Part shown: positions 52,814-61,360 of the stretch, one piece after another
How the letters are laid out: each line of letters opens with the position of its first letter
Numbering within the stretch: the stretch's first letter is position 1
NCBI RefSeq assembly: GCF_900184245.1
Contig: NZ_FXXB01000008.1
Location: 1,402,146 to 1,466,145, forward strand
DNA from: Brachybacterium massiliense
Lineage (GTDB): Bacteria > Actinomycetota > Actinomycetes > Actinomycetales > Dermabacteraceae
Direction of reading: 5' to 3'
Length of the DNA: 64,000 nt
Notes under the pieces: generated by a model
What the model was told of the DNA's origin: nothing
Databases searched by the model: none
What the model saw: only the letters and a program-made list of their open reading frames with translations
Translations under genes and position numbers: made by a program

Positions 52814-53443
52814 ATGTCCCGCAGCATCCCCCTGCCCTTCTCCCCCGCACGCACTGCCCGCCCCACGCGGCGCGCGGCCCTCGCCGCCGGCCTCCTGCTG
52901 TCCCTGACCGCCTGCACCGGCCCCGGCGATGACGAGGCCGGCACCACCGCGCCCCCTCAGGACGAGCCGGTCGGTGACGGCCTGACCCTCGCCGACCCCT
53001 GGGTGAAGGCCGCCGAGGAGGGCATGACCTCCTCCTTCGGCACGCTCCGCAACGACTCGGGACGAGACCTCGTGCTCATCGGAGTCTCCACTCCGGCCAG
53101 CTCGATGGTCGAGCTGCACGAGACCAGCTCGGACGGCTCGGGCGGCATGAGCATGGCGGAGAAGGAGGGCGGCTTCCCGCTGCCCGCCGGCGGTGAGCTC
53201 GTGCTCGAGCCGGGCGGGGACCACATCATGCTGATGGACCTCGCCGCACCGTTGCTGCCCGGCGACGAGGTCGAGCTGACCCTCCTCTTCGAGGATGGCA
53301 CCGAGCATGCGTACACGGCGACGGTCAAGGACTTCGCCGGGGCCCAGGAGCATTACGAGCCTGAGGACGGCACGGGCTCCGGGGCCTCCGACGGAGGCGG
53401 CCATGAGGGCCACGACCACTCCGACCACGGGGGTGAGGAGTGA
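52814..53443 (+). CDS. PCu(A)C-type copper chaperone lipoprotein
   Basis: The 209-residue lipoprotein (signal RRAALAAGLLLSLTACTG) has the PCu(A)C domain (DUF461): LTLADPWVKAAEEGMTSSFGTLRN, then VELHETSSDGSGGMSMAEKEGG with His and Met ligands, and GGDHIMLMDLAAPLLPGDEVEL with His-x-Met. This is the known H-x10-M-x21-H-x-M copper(I) site. The tail adds His (GHEGHDHSDHG). It delivers copper outside the membrane, in other systems to oxidases. It overlaps the peroxidase gene start (GTGA). Confidence 0.9.
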   Translation: MSRSIPLPFSPARTARPTRRAALAAGLLLSLTACTGPGDDEAGTTAPPQDEPVGDGLTLADPWVKAAEEGMTSSFGTLRNDSGRDLVLIGVSTPASSMVELHETSSDGSGGMSMAEKEGGFPLPAGGELVLEPGGDHIMLMDLAAPLLPGDEVELTLLFEDGTEHAYTATVKDFAGAQEHYEPEDGTGSGASDGGGHEGHDHSDHGGEE

Positions 53444-54678
53444 ACACCCCCTCCCCGACCCCGTTCCGACCCGCGCGTCGGCACCTGCTGCGCACCGGGG
53501 TGCTCGGCGCGGGTGCACTCGGCGTCGGTGCGGCGTCCGTCGGCCTGGATCGCGCCCTGCGCGAGCCCTCGCAGGAGCCGGCCGCCGCAGAGCCGGCGCT
53601 GCACGGTCAGCTCACCGTCCCCTTCCACGGGGAGCACCAGGCGGGGATCGAGACCCCCGCCCCGGCTGCGGCCACGTTCCTGGGCCTGGATCTGCGGGAG
53701 GAGGTGGATCGCGAGGGTGTGCTGCGCCTGCTGCGCCTGCTCACCGATGATGCGGCCCGCCTCACCCAGGGCCGTCCCGCGCTCGCGGACACCGAACCGG
53801 AGATGGCCTCAGAGCCCGCCTCGCTCACGGTGACCTTCGGGTTCGGCCCGGGGCTGATGGAGCGGGCACGGCGTGAGGCGCCGTCGTGGCTGGCCCCGCT
53901 GCCGGCCTTCGGGATCGACCGGCTCGAGGAGCAGTACACCGGTGGTGACCTGATGCTGCAGGTCGCGGCGGAGGATCCTCTGACGGTCTCGCACGCCGCG
54001 CGGATGCTGCTCAAGGATGCTCGAGCCTTCACCCGGGTGCGCTGGGTCCAGCCCGGTTTCCGTCGCTCGCCCGGGACCCAGGCGCCGGGCACCACGATGC
54101 GCAACCTGTTCGGGCAGCTCGACGGGAGCGCGAACGCGCAGCTCGGCAGCGAGCACTTCTCCCGTGTGGTGTGGATCAAGGAGGGCCCCTTCGCGGGCGG
54201 CACGTCGATGGTGATCCGTCGGATCCGGATGGACCTCGATGGCTGGGACGAGGCGGATCGTGCGGCGCGCGAGCAGTCCACCGGCACCCGGCTGGATTCC
54301 GGCGCGCCGCTCAGCGGCGGGGACGAGTTCTCGCGGGCGGACTTCGAGAAGGTCTCTGTGAACGGCTTCCCCGTGATCGGCGAGTTCTCCCACATGCGCC
54401 GGGCGAACGGGATCGACGAGGGCGAGCACCAGGAGATCTTCCGCCGCCCGTACAACTACGACGTCGCCCCGCCGCCCGGCTCGGACTCGGTCTCCGAGGC
54501 CGGGCAGGTCTTCGTCTCCTTCCAGGCTGATCTGAACGGGCAGTTCCTGCCGATCCAGCGCAGGCTCGATGCGCTGGATCTGCTGAACCAGTGGACCACC
54601 CCGATCGGCTCGGCGGTGTTCGCGATCCCGCCGGGCTGCGCCGAGGGCGACTACGTGGGCCGGTCCGTGCTGGAGTGA
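53440..54678 (+). CDS. Tat-exported DyP-type heme peroxidase
   Basis: The 412-residue protein starts with a twin-arginine signal (ARRHLLRTGVLGAGALGVGA) and reads as a dye-decolorising peroxidase: LTVTFGFGPGLME, the distal GxxDG motif as GQLDGSANAQ near residue 225, the proximal heme His in FSHMRRANGIDEG near 315 and RRPYNYD. The GTG start overlaps the chaperone stop. In Streptomyces a DyP (DtpA) works with a PCu(A)C-type protein in copper trafficking to a secreted oxidase; a parallel here is inference. EfeB-like iron functions are the alternative, but no efeUO genes are present. Confidence 0.9.
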   Translation: MNTPSPTPFRPARRHLLRTGVLGAGALGVGAASVGLDRALREPSQEPAAAEPALHGQLTVPFHGEHQAGIETPAPAAATFLGLDLREEVDREGVLRLLRLLTDDAARLTQGRPALADTEPEMASEPASLTVTFGFGPGLMERARREAPSWLAPLPAFGIDRLEEQYTGGDLMLQVAAEDPLTVSHAARMLLKDARAFTRVRWVQPGFRRSPGTQAPGTTMRNLFGQLDGSANAQLGSEHFSRVVWIKEGPFAGGTSMVIRRIRMDLDGWDEADRAAREQSTGTRLDSGAPLSGGDEFSRADFEKVSVNGFPVIGEFSHMRRANGIDEGEHQEIFRRPYNYDVAPPPGSDSVSEAGQVFVSFQADLNGQFLPIQRRLDALDLLNQWTTPIGSAVFAIPPGCAEGDYVGRSVLE

Positions 54679-54697
54679 GACGGCGGATGGCGTGAAC

Positions 54698-54744
54698 GCG
54701 GGCGCCGCGGGCCGGGATCATGCGTCCCCGCCTGCGGCGCCCGC
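54698..54744 (+). terminator. Hairpin after the peroxidase gene
   Basis: GCGGGCGCCGC (54698-54708) is exactly complementary to GCGGCGCCCGC (54734-54744), giving an 11-bp stem with a 25-base loop, 20 bases after the stop. It may end the copper/peroxidase operon. The remainder of the gap to 54888 shows only the ribosome site of the next gene. Confidence 0.4.
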
Positions 54745-54888
54745 GCCGCTCCCCTCGCCCGGGTACGTGGCAACCCGCGGCGAGCACCTCGATGCGCACA
54801 GCCCCGCTCGTATGCTGGATCGACACTCTGCGAGTTGCTCGACGCCCGAGCGAGGCGCAGGTCGACCCGACGAGCGCAGGAGATCTCC

Positions 54889-56379
54889 ATGCCCCGCTTC
54901 AACATCCCGGCCGAGGACGCCCAGGGACCGCTCGTCGTCGGCATCGACATCGGCTCCGGCGGCACCCGCGCCGCCGTCTACGACGTCTCCGGCCGCGAGG
55001 TCGGCAAGCTGAACCACAAGGAGACGCACTCCTTCACGGTCGATGACGACGGCACCAGCACGATCGACGCCGATCAGATCGTCGAGGAGATCCGCGCCTC
55101 CCTCGCCGCGGTGCTCACCACCACCCCGCTGCCCGGGCAGGTGCGCGCGATCGGCTTCGACACCTTCGCCTCGACGCTGGTGGCGGTCGACGCGGCCGGC
55201 AACGCCCTGACCCCGTGCATCACCTACGCCGACACCCGCTGCCACGCCCAGGTCGAGCAGATCGCCGGCACGCTCGACGTGGACGCGCTGCACGAGCGCA
55301 CCGGCGCCCGCCTGCACTCCTCCTTCACCGCGCCGCGACTGGCCTGGCTGCGCGAGGAGCAGCCCGAGGTGTTCGCCCGCACCGCCCGCTTCATGGCGCT
55401 GGGCGAGTACGTCGCCCTGAAGCTGCTGGGCACCGCTGCGCTAGGCACCGCCTCCGCCGCGTGGTCGGGCATGATCGACCGGCGCACCGGGCTGTACGTG
55501 CCCGAGCTGCTCGAGGCCGTGGGCGTGGACGCCGACATGATGGGCCCCGCCCTCGATCCCTCCGACGCCCTGCCCGTGGACGGCACCCCGCTGGCCGCCG
55601 AGTTCCCGCAGCTGCGGGAGGCCGTGTGGCTGCCGGTGATCGGCGACGGCCTGGCCGCGAACCTCGGCATCGGTGCGCTGGGCGAGGGCACCTGGGGCAT
55701 CTCCACCGCCACCTCGGGCGCGATCCGTCAGCTGCTCTCCACCGAGATCCCCACCCTGCCCAGCGGACTGTGGGCCTACCGCGTGGACCAGCAGCGCACC
55801 CTCGTGGGCTCCGCGATGAGCGACTGCGGGCGCGTGCTGGACTGGTGCCGCAACGAGCTCGCGATGCCCTTCGACATCGACGCGACCGACACCGCGACCC
55901 TGTTCTCCGGCCCGCCCTCCCAGGGCACGCCGCTGGTGATCCCCTTCTTCTCCGGGGAGCGCGGCACCAAGTGGCGCGGCAGCTCCCGGGCGATGTTCGC
56001 GAACGTGGGCGCCTCCACCACCTGGAAGGACATGCTGCTCGGCGCGATGGAGGGCGTGGCCCTGTCGTTCCTGCGCATCGCCGACCAGATGCGCGAGGCC
56101 GGCGGCGAGCCCGAGCGGATCGTGCTCTCCGGCGGCATGACCGGGGCGGTCCCCGGCTGGCTGCACCTGCTCTCCGACGCGCTCGCGATGCCGATCGACC
56201 ACGTGGCCGTGTCCCGCTCGACCATGCGCGGCGCCGCCGTGATGGCGCTCGAGCAGGCCGCGCCCGATACTCCCGTGGCCGAGGTGCCGGTGCTGAACCG
56301 GGTCGAGCCCGTCCTCGCGCACGCCGACTACTACCGCGAGCGCCTCGAGCGCTTCGAGAAGCTCGCCGACCTGGCCTGA
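54889..56379 (+). CDS. FGGY-family carbohydrate kinase, gluconokinase-like
   Basis: The 496-residue kinase has the FGGY phosphate motif LVVGIDIGSGGTRAAVYD near residue 12 and the C-terminal adenosine motif RIVLSGGMTGAVPGWLHLLSDAL near 415, with IGFDTFASTLVAVDAAGNALTPCITYADTR between. The pattern is nearest to gluconokinase/xylulokinase members. With the uronate genes just beyond, it could phosphorylate gluconate-like acids, but this is not settled. AGGAG precedes ATG 54889; 18 extra codons upstream in frame are not conserved. Confidence 0.87.
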   Translation: MPRFNIPAEDAQGPLVVGIDIGSGGTRAAVYDVSGREVGKLNHKETHSFTVDDDGTSTIDADQIVEEIRASLAAVLTTTPLPGQVRAIGFDTFASTLVAVDAAGNALTPCITYADTRCHAQVEQIAGTLDVDALHERTGARLHSSFTAPRLAWLREEQPEVFARTARFMALGEYVALKLLGTAALGTASAAWSGMIDRRTGLYVPELLEAVGVDADMMGPALDPSDALPVDGTPLAAEFPQLREAVWLPVIGDGLAANLGIGALGEGTWGISTATSGAIRQLLSTEIPTLPSGLWAYRVDQQRTLVGSAMSDCGRVLDWCRNELAMPFDIDATDTATLFSGPPSQGTPLVIPFFSGERGTKWRGSSRAMFANVGASTTWKDMLLGAMEGVALSFLRIADQMREAGGEPERIVLSGGMTGAVPGWLHLLSDALAMPIDHVAVSRSTMRGAAVMALEQAAPDTPVAEVPVLNRVEPVLAHADYYRERLERFEKLADLA

Positions 56380-56419
56380 GCCGGCTCCGGGGCCTGAACC
56401 CGAATATCCTGCACGGACC

Positions 56420-57334
56420 ATGCCCCTGCTGACCCGCGCGACCGGCCGCGCCTACTTCGCGCTCCAAGCCCTCGCGGGCGCCGTCTGGTGGGTGCTGGTG
56501 CCGACGGTGGACGCGGTGTGCGGCGCGACCCTCGGCCCGCTGGACCCGCTGCTGGTGGGCCTTCTCGACGTGCCGCTGTTCGTGCTCGCCTCCGCGCTGG
56601 CCGCGCTCGGCATGCGCTGGGCGGTATGGATCGCGGCACCGTGGACGCTGCTGGTGACGGCCGGCATGGTGGTCCTCGCGACGCTCACCGGGGAGGCCGG
56701 ATGGGGGGCGGTGGCGATGGTCGCGGCGTCGGCGGGCTCGGTGCTCGCGGCGATGCTGGTGCTGCGCGGCCGGGTCTCGCTCCAGCGGTTCCTCGTCGGC
56801 CCCCTCGCCTTCCGCCCCGCGCGCGGCGTCTCCGCCGAGCGGCCGCTTCCGGCCACGGTCGCGCAGCTGCTGGTGTTCTGGACGCTGTTCCTCGTGGTGA
56901 TCCCGCTGCCGGTGGTCTGGCTCGAGCGCCGCTGGGGCGTCTCCGCGACGCTGCCCGAGCCGCTGGGGGCGGCCGCGATGCTCTGCGGGCTGGTGCTGCT
57001 CTTCGCCGCGAGCGCGCTCGGCCTCGCCTCCGCGGCGACGATGGCCCGAATCGGCCGCGGCACCCCGCTGCCCTCGGCGATGCCGCACCGCCTGGTGGTG
57101 GCCGGGCCCTACCGGTGGGTGCGCAACCCGATGGCCGTCGCCGGGATCGGCCAGGGCATCGCGGTGGGCCTGCTCGGACAGTCGTGGCTGGTGATCGCCT
57201 ATGCGCTCGCGGGAGCGGTGCTGTGGCACCTGCTGGTGCGGCCCGAGGAGGAGCGCGACCTCGCCTCGCGCTTCGGCGCCGACTACGCCCGCTACCGCGC
57301 ACAGGTGCGCTGCTGGGTGCCGCGCCTGCGCTGA
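56420..57334 (+). CDS. Membrane protein of the ICMT/phospholipid methyltransferase type
   Basis: The 304-residue protein has about seven hydrophobic helices. Its C-terminal part carries the isoprenylcysteine-methyltransferase-like pattern: GPYRWVRNPMAVAGIGQGIAVGLLGQSW, then RPEEERDLASRFGADYARYRAQVRCWVPRLR. In this family the RNP and EE residues bind S-adenosylmethionine. The acceptor is unknown; lipids or small lipophilic thiols are possible. The N-terminal half is not conserved to my eye. It lies 40 bases after the kinase, behind a TATCCT box nine bases before the ATG. Confidence 0.8.
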   Translation: MPLLTRATGRAYFALQALAGAVWWVLVPTVDAVCGATLGPLDPLLVGLLDVPLFVLASALAALGMRWAVWIAAPWTLLVTAGMVVLATLTGEAGWGAVAMVAASAGSVLAAMLVLRGRVSLQRFLVGPLAFRPARGVSAERPLPATVAQLLVFWTLFLVVIPLPVVWLERRWGVSATLPEPLGAAAMLCGLVLLFAASALGLASAATMARIGRGTPLPSAMPHRLVVAGPYRWVRNPMAVAGIGQGIAVGLLGQSWLVIAYALAGAVLWHLLVRPEEERDLASRFGADYARYRAQVRCWVPRLR

Positions 57335-57370
57335 ACCGCATGCACCGGAGCCCGGGGCCCGGGATACGGA

Positions 57371-57405
57371 ACGGCGCCCCCGCGAGATGCTCGCGAAGGC
57401 GCCGT
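57371..57405. terminator. Convergent terminator hairpin
   Basis: ACGGCGCC (57371-57378) pairs with GGCGCCGT (57398-57405), and inside it CGCGAG (57381-57386) pairs with CTCGCG (57390-57395) around an ATG loop. The 14 pairs with a small symmetric bulge lie between two convergent genes and can terminate both. Confidence 0.65.
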
Positions 57406-57430
57406 CGGTGGCCATGCGGGCCAGCCCAGC

Positions 57431-58702
57431 TCAGGGGCGCGGCAGGCGCCGCTCCTCAGCGGCCACGGCCGCGACCAGGGAATCCCCCGCAGCGACGCCC
57501 AGCAGGGCCAGCAGCGCGGTGACGCGCTCGGTGGTGTCCTCGATGCCCGCAGCGGCGGCGATCTCGGCGGACTTCGGGTCCTGCACCTCGTGGCCGGCGC
57601 GCACGCGGTCGGTGACCCAGGCGGTCCAGGCCGCGACGGCCGCGACCTCGCCGGGCGCCTGCTCGGGGCCGCCGCGCTCGGCGATCACGGGCAGGGCGCG
57701 CACGGGCAGCTTCACGGAGCCGTCGGCCGCGATGCGGATCAGGTTGTCCGCCAGGCGCGGGTTGCGGAACCGCTCCTCGAGCGCCGTGGTGTAGGCGTCG
57801 AGCTGCGCGGCCGGCAGCGGCAGCGTCGAGCGGGCCTCGGCCCACAGCTGCTCCACCAGGGCGCGCACCTCGCGGTGGGCGATCGCCTCGTCCACGCGCT
57901 CCACGCCCGCGACCTGGCCGGCGTAGGCCATGAGGGTGTGGGCGCCGTTGAGCAGGCGCAGCTTGCGCAGCTCGTGCACCTCGATGTCGTCGGTGAACTG
58001 CACGCCTGCCTTCTCCCACTCGGGGCGGCGGCCGCGGAAGCGATCCTCGATGACCCACTCGGTGAAGGGCTCGGTGACCACCGGTACGGCGTCCACCAGG
58101 CCGGTCGCATCGCGCACGGTCTGCGCGGCGCCGTCGTCCGCCGAGGGGGTGATGCGGTCGACCATCGAGGAGATGACGTCGACGTGGTCGCCGAACCAGA
58201 CTTTGGTCTCCTCGTCGAGCTCGGCGAGCACGGCCTGGCCGAGCACCTCGCCGTTGCCGGTGAGGTTGTCGCAGGAGACCAGGGCGATCGGCTCGGTGAC
58301 CCCGGCCTCGCGGCGCGCCTTAAGGCCCAGCGCGATGCGGGCGGGGGCGGAGGTGGCGGGGTCGCTGCCGGCGGCGTAGCCCTTCTCGGTGATGGTCAGG
58401 GTGACCACGGCGGTGAAGGGGTCGGCGAGCAGGCGCACGAGGGTATCGACGTCGGAGGCGGGGTGCACCTCGTCGATCACGTCGACGATGCTCACCTCGT
58501 CCTGCTCGGGGCCGCGCACGATCAGGCCGTACTTCCCGCCCTGGGCGTTGAGCGCATCGGCCATGGTCGCGGAGCGGCCGGTGAAGGCCACCACGGACCA
58601 GCCGCCGGCGACGGCGGTGGCGTGCAGGGTGTGGGAGCGGGCGAAGTTGCCGATCCCGAGGTGGACCAGGCGGCCCACATCGGAGGGGCTGGGGTTGCTC
58701 AT
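57431..58702 (-). CDS. Mannitol dehydrogenase family, fructuronate reductase-like
   Basis: The 423-residue NAD(P)-dependent polyol dehydrogenase has LVHLGIGNFARSHTLHATAVAG (Rossmann GxGxxxR, near 12), TLTITEKGY, LVSCDNLTGNG and the catalytic K-x4-N-x2-H in LRKLRLLNGAHTLMAYAG near 230. Members reduce fructuronate or tagaturonate or oxidise mannitol and arabinitol. Its coupling to uxaC (start overlapping the uxaC stop by 4 bases, AAGGAG inside uxaC) makes fructuronate/tagaturonate the likely substrate. It is somewhat shorter than UxuB (about 485). Confidence 0.88.
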   Translation of the reverse strand: MSNPSPSDVGRLVHLGIGNFARSHTLHATAVAGGWSVVAFTGRSATMADALNAQGGKYGLIVRGPEQDEVSIVDVIDEVHPASDVDTLVRLLADPFTAVVTLTITEKGYAAGSDPATSAPARIALGLKARREAGVTEPIALVSCDNLTGNGEVLGQAVLAELDEETKVWFGDHVDVISSMVDRITPSADDGAAQTVRDATGLVDAVPVVTEPFTEWVIEDRFRGRRPEWEKAGVQFTDDIEVHELRKLRLLNGAHTLMAYAGQVAGVERVDEAIAHREVRALVEQLWAEARSTLPLPAAQLDAYTTALEERFRNPRLADNLIRIAADGSVKLPVRALPVIAERGGPEQAPGEVAAVAAWTAWVTDRVRAGHEVQDPKSAEIAAAAGIEDTTERVTALLALLGVAAGDSLVAAVAAEERRLPRP

Positions 58703-60138
58703 CGGTTCTCCTTGGCGGCGGCGCCGAGGCGGAAGACCTCGCGCGGCTGCTGATCGGGCAGGGTGGTCACGAGCTCTCGGGCGTCCTCGATGCGGAGGCG
58801 GTGCTCGGCGACGAGGCCGGCGAGGTGCGAGGCATCCAGGCGGCGGGACATGTCGTGCCGCGCGGGGATCGAGCAGAATGCGCGGGTGTCGTCGATGAAG
58901 CCGCTGGTGCGCGTGTAGCCGAGGGTCTCGGAGACGGCGCGGCGGTAGCGCAGGATCGCGTCGGGCGCATCGATGAACCACCAGGGCGCACCGGCGTAGA
59001 CCGAGGGGTACACGCCGGCCAGCGGTGCGATCTCGCGGGAGAGCACGGTCTCGTCGATCGTGAACAGCACGGTGCGGAAGTTCGGGTCCAGGCCCACGTC
59101 GTTGAGCATCGGGCGGACGTGGTGGACGTAGTCCACGGCGACCGGGATGTCGAAGCCGACGTCGGGGCCGAACTTCTCGAAGATCTCCTCGGAGTGGTTG
59201 CGCAGCACGGCCGGGTGGATGGTCATCACCAGGCCGTCCTCGGCGGCGAGGCGCGCCTGGTCGCCGAGCATGTGGCGGCGCAGGGCCACGGCGTCGTCGG
59301 CGCCGATCCGGCCGGCGCGGGCGTCGGCGTAGAGGCGGCGGGCGTCCTCGTCGGCCAGGCGCTGGGTGCCCGGGTCCATGTGGGCGTGGTCGGAGGAGAC
59401 TGCGCCGTGGTCGCGGAAGTAGAGGCGGCGGGTGCGCATCGCCTGGTGGTAGCCGTCGTAGGAGCTGACGTCGACCCCGGCGGCCTCGCCGAGCGCATCG
59501 GTGAGGGCCACGAAGTCCTCACGGGCGGGCTCGAGGTACTTGTCGGGGCGGAAGGTCGGGATGACCCGCCCGGTGAAGGTCTCGTCGGCGGCGAGCGCGG
59601 TGTGCGGGGCGAGGTCGTCGACGGGGTCGTCGGTGGTCGCCAGCACGGTGATCCCGAACTGCTCGAACAGCGCGCGGGGGCGGAACTCCGGGCGGGTGAG
59701 CTTCTCGGCGATCTCGTCGTACATCGCGTCGGCGGTGCGCGGGTTCAGCACCGTCTCGAGGCCGAAGACCTCGTGGAAGACGTGCTCGATCCAGTAACGC
59801 GAGGGGGTGCCGGCGTAGGCGTGCCAGTGCTCGGCCAGCAGGCGCCAGGCCGTGCGGGAGGCGGCCTCGTCGAGCGGGCCCTGGCCCACGCCGAGGTCGG
59901 CGAGGTCCACGCCGCGGGAGTGCATCAGGCGGTTGACGTAGTGGTCAGGCGTGATGAACAGCGCGGTGGGATCGCTCCAGGGCTCGTCGTCCAGCAGCAG
60001 CCGGGGATCGACGTGGCCGTGGGGCGAGACGATCGGCTGGTCCTTCTGGAGCTCGTAGAGCTCGCGCGCGATCTCGCGGACGGCGGGGTCGGCGGGCAGG
60101 AGTCGGTCAGGGTGCGGCACGAAGGCATCGTTGCTCAT
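58699..60138 (-). CDS. uxaC: Glucuronate isomerase
   Basis: UxaC interconverts glucuronate and fructuronate (and galacturonate and tagaturonate), the first step of hexuronate use. The 479-residue amidohydrolase-fold protein has PIVSPHGHVDPRLLLDDEPW near residue 36, DHYVNRLMHSRGV, TTDDPVDDL, VIPTFRPDKYLEP, DYVHHVRPMLND and the late APWWFIDAPDAILRYRRAVSETLG with SGFIDDTRAFCSIPARHDMSRR. All are family-typical. No uxuA (mannonate dehydratase) or uxaA lies in the window. A motif shared with the LacI gene promoter lies 38 bases upstream. Confidence 0.95.
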   Translation of the reverse strand: MSNDAFVPHPDRLLPADPAVREIARELYELQKDQPIVSPHGHVDPRLLLDDEPWSDPTALFITPDHYVNRLMHSRGVDLADLGVGQGPLDEAASRTAWRLLAEHWHAYAGTPSRYWIEHVFHEVFGLETVLNPRTADAMYDEIAEKLTRPEFRPRALFEQFGITVLATTDDPVDDLAPHTALAADETFTGRVIPTFRPDKYLEPAREDFVALTDALGEAAGVDVSSYDGYHQAMRTRRLYFRDHGAVSSDHAHMDPGTQRLADEDARRLYADARAGRIGADDAVALRRHMLGDQARLAAEDGLVMTIHPAVLRNHSEEIFEKFGPDVGFDIPVAVDYVHHVRPMLNDVGLDPNFRTVLFTIDETVLSREIAPLAGVYPSVYAGAPWWFIDAPDAILRYRRAVSETLGYTRTSGFIDDTRAFCSIPARHDMSRRLDASHLAGLVAEHRLRIEDARELVTTLPDQQPREVFRLGAAAKENR

Positions 60139-60175
60139 GCCGCCATCCTCGCAAGGGCACCCGCCGTCACGGGGA

Positions 60176-60193
60176 GGGTTGTCACGGGTTGCC
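60176..60193. promoter_or_regulatory. Putative uronate regulator site at uxaC
   Basis: GGGTTGTCACGGGTTGCC lies upstream of uxaC. It contains GGTTGYC twice with a 10-base period and matches, with three differences, the motif before the LacI gene (61308-61325, opposite strand). Shared placement suggests binding by that regulator. Confidence 0.45.
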
Positions 60194-60207
60194 GACGTCG
60201 CCGCCGC

Positions 60208-61212
60208 TCAGGCCCCTGCCTCGCGCGGTCCGGTGGTGCCGCGCGGGACCAGGCGCACCGGGAGGGAGCCCTCGACGGGGGTGCGGTGCGCGGAGGGGTT
60301 CTCGATGCGGCGCACCAGGCGCTCGACGGCGGCCCGGCCCTGGGCGCGCTTGGGGCTGACGACGGTGGTGAGCCCGCCGCCGACCAGGCGGGAGAGCTGG
60401 ATGTCATCGTGGCCCATCACCGACAGCTGCCCGGGCACCCGGATCCCGGCGCGCAGCGCGGAGATCAGGAAGCCGAAGGCGACCAGGTCGTTGTAGCAGA
60501 TCACGGCGTGGGGCAGGGAGTCGCGCAGCTCCTCGAAGGCCTGCTCGCCGCCGGCGGTGGTGGGGGCGAAGGGGCCGTGGCGCTGCACCTGGATGCCGTG
60601 CTGGCGGGCGGCGACGCGGGCGGCGCGCCAGCGCTCCCCGTCGGACCAGGAGTTCACGGGCCCGGCCACGTAGGTGACGGTGCGCGAGCCGTTCTCGGCC
60701 AGGTGCGCCATGGCCTGGCCCATCCCGTGCTCGTAGTCCGGGGTGACCGAGTCCAGGCCCGCGACCCGGCGGTTCAGGACCACCACGGGGATGCGCTTGG
60801 TGAGGTGGTTGAGGGTCGCATCCGAGAGGCGGGTGCCGGCCAGGACGATCCCGTCGACCACGTTGACGGCGCTCTCGAGACTGGTGCGCTCGCGGGCCTC
60901 GTCCTCGACGGTGTCCAGCAGCATGAGCAGGAACTCCTGCTCATGGGCGGCCTCCTGCATACCGGAGACGAGCTCGGCGAAGTAGGGGTTGGTGAGGTCG
61001 GGGACCTCGATGCCGAGGCGGTGGTGGCGCTGGCCCCGCTCCTGGGCGGCGGGGGCGGCGGTGCGGTAGCCGAGCTCCTTGGCGGCGGCCATGACGGTGG
61101 CGTGGGTGGCGGCGCTGACGCGGCCGGGGCGGGAGAAGGCGCGTGAGACGGTGGACGGTGCGACGCCGGCGGTCTTGGCGACGTCGTAGATCGTCACGCG
61201 CTTGTCCGCCAC
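60208..61212 (-). CDS. LacI-family regulator of the uronate genes
   Basis: The 334-residue protein has the HTH VTIYDVAKTAGVAPSTVSRAFSRPGRVSAATHATVMAAAKELGY (residues 6-49) and a ribose-binding-like effector domain (LGIEVPDLTNPYFAELVSGMQ, AVICYNDLVAFGFLISALRAGIRVPGQLSVMGHDDIQLSRLVGGGLTTV). It starts with GTG 61212 behind GGAG. It lies 69 bases upstream of uxaC on the same strand, so it may be co-transcribed with uxaC and the dehydrogenase and repress them. TAGGAT at 61291-61296 is a possible -10 box. Confidence 0.88.
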   Translation of the reverse strand: MADKRVTIYDVAKTAGVAPSTVSRAFSRPGRVSAATHATVMAAAKELGYRTAAPAAQERGQRHHRLGIEVPDLTNPYFAELVSGMQEAAHEQEFLLMLLDTVEDEARERTSLESAVNVVDGIVLAGTRLSDATLNHLTKRIPVVVLNRRVAGLDSVTPDYEHGMGQAMAHLAENGSRTVTYVAGPVNSWSDGERWRAARVAARQHGIQVQRHGPFAPTTAGGEQAFEELRDSLPHAVICYNDLVAFGFLISALRAGIRVPGQLSVMGHDDIQLSRLVGGGLTTVVSPKRAQGRAAVERLVRRIENPSAHRTPVEGSLPVRLVPRGTTGPREAGA

Positions 61213-61307
61213 CTGGCCGGCTCCGTCCTCGCCTGCTCGGCGCTGCCTCGTCCCGGGGGCGCCCGCCGCACCCCCTGCATCTGGCGCATGATCCTACCCC
61301 GTGGGTG

Positions 61308-61325
61308 GGCAACCAGCGGCAACCC
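61308..61325. promoter_or_regulatory. Putative operator upstream of the uronate LacI gene
   Basis: On the minus strand GGGTTGCCGCTGGTTGCC carries two GGTTGCC copies ten bases apart and lies just upstream of the TAGGAT box of the LacI gene. It matches the uxaC site at 60176-60193 in 15 of 18 positions, fitting autoregulation. Confidence 0.45.
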
Positions 61326-61360
61326 TCCGTCGACGTCCGGGGGCGGCAGGGCATCCCGGC

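Noticed and set aside
53440-54678. Calling the peroxidase EfeB of an iron-uptake EfeUOB system
   Set aside because: No efeU or efeO gene is nearby, and the operon partner is a PCu(A)C copper chaperone.
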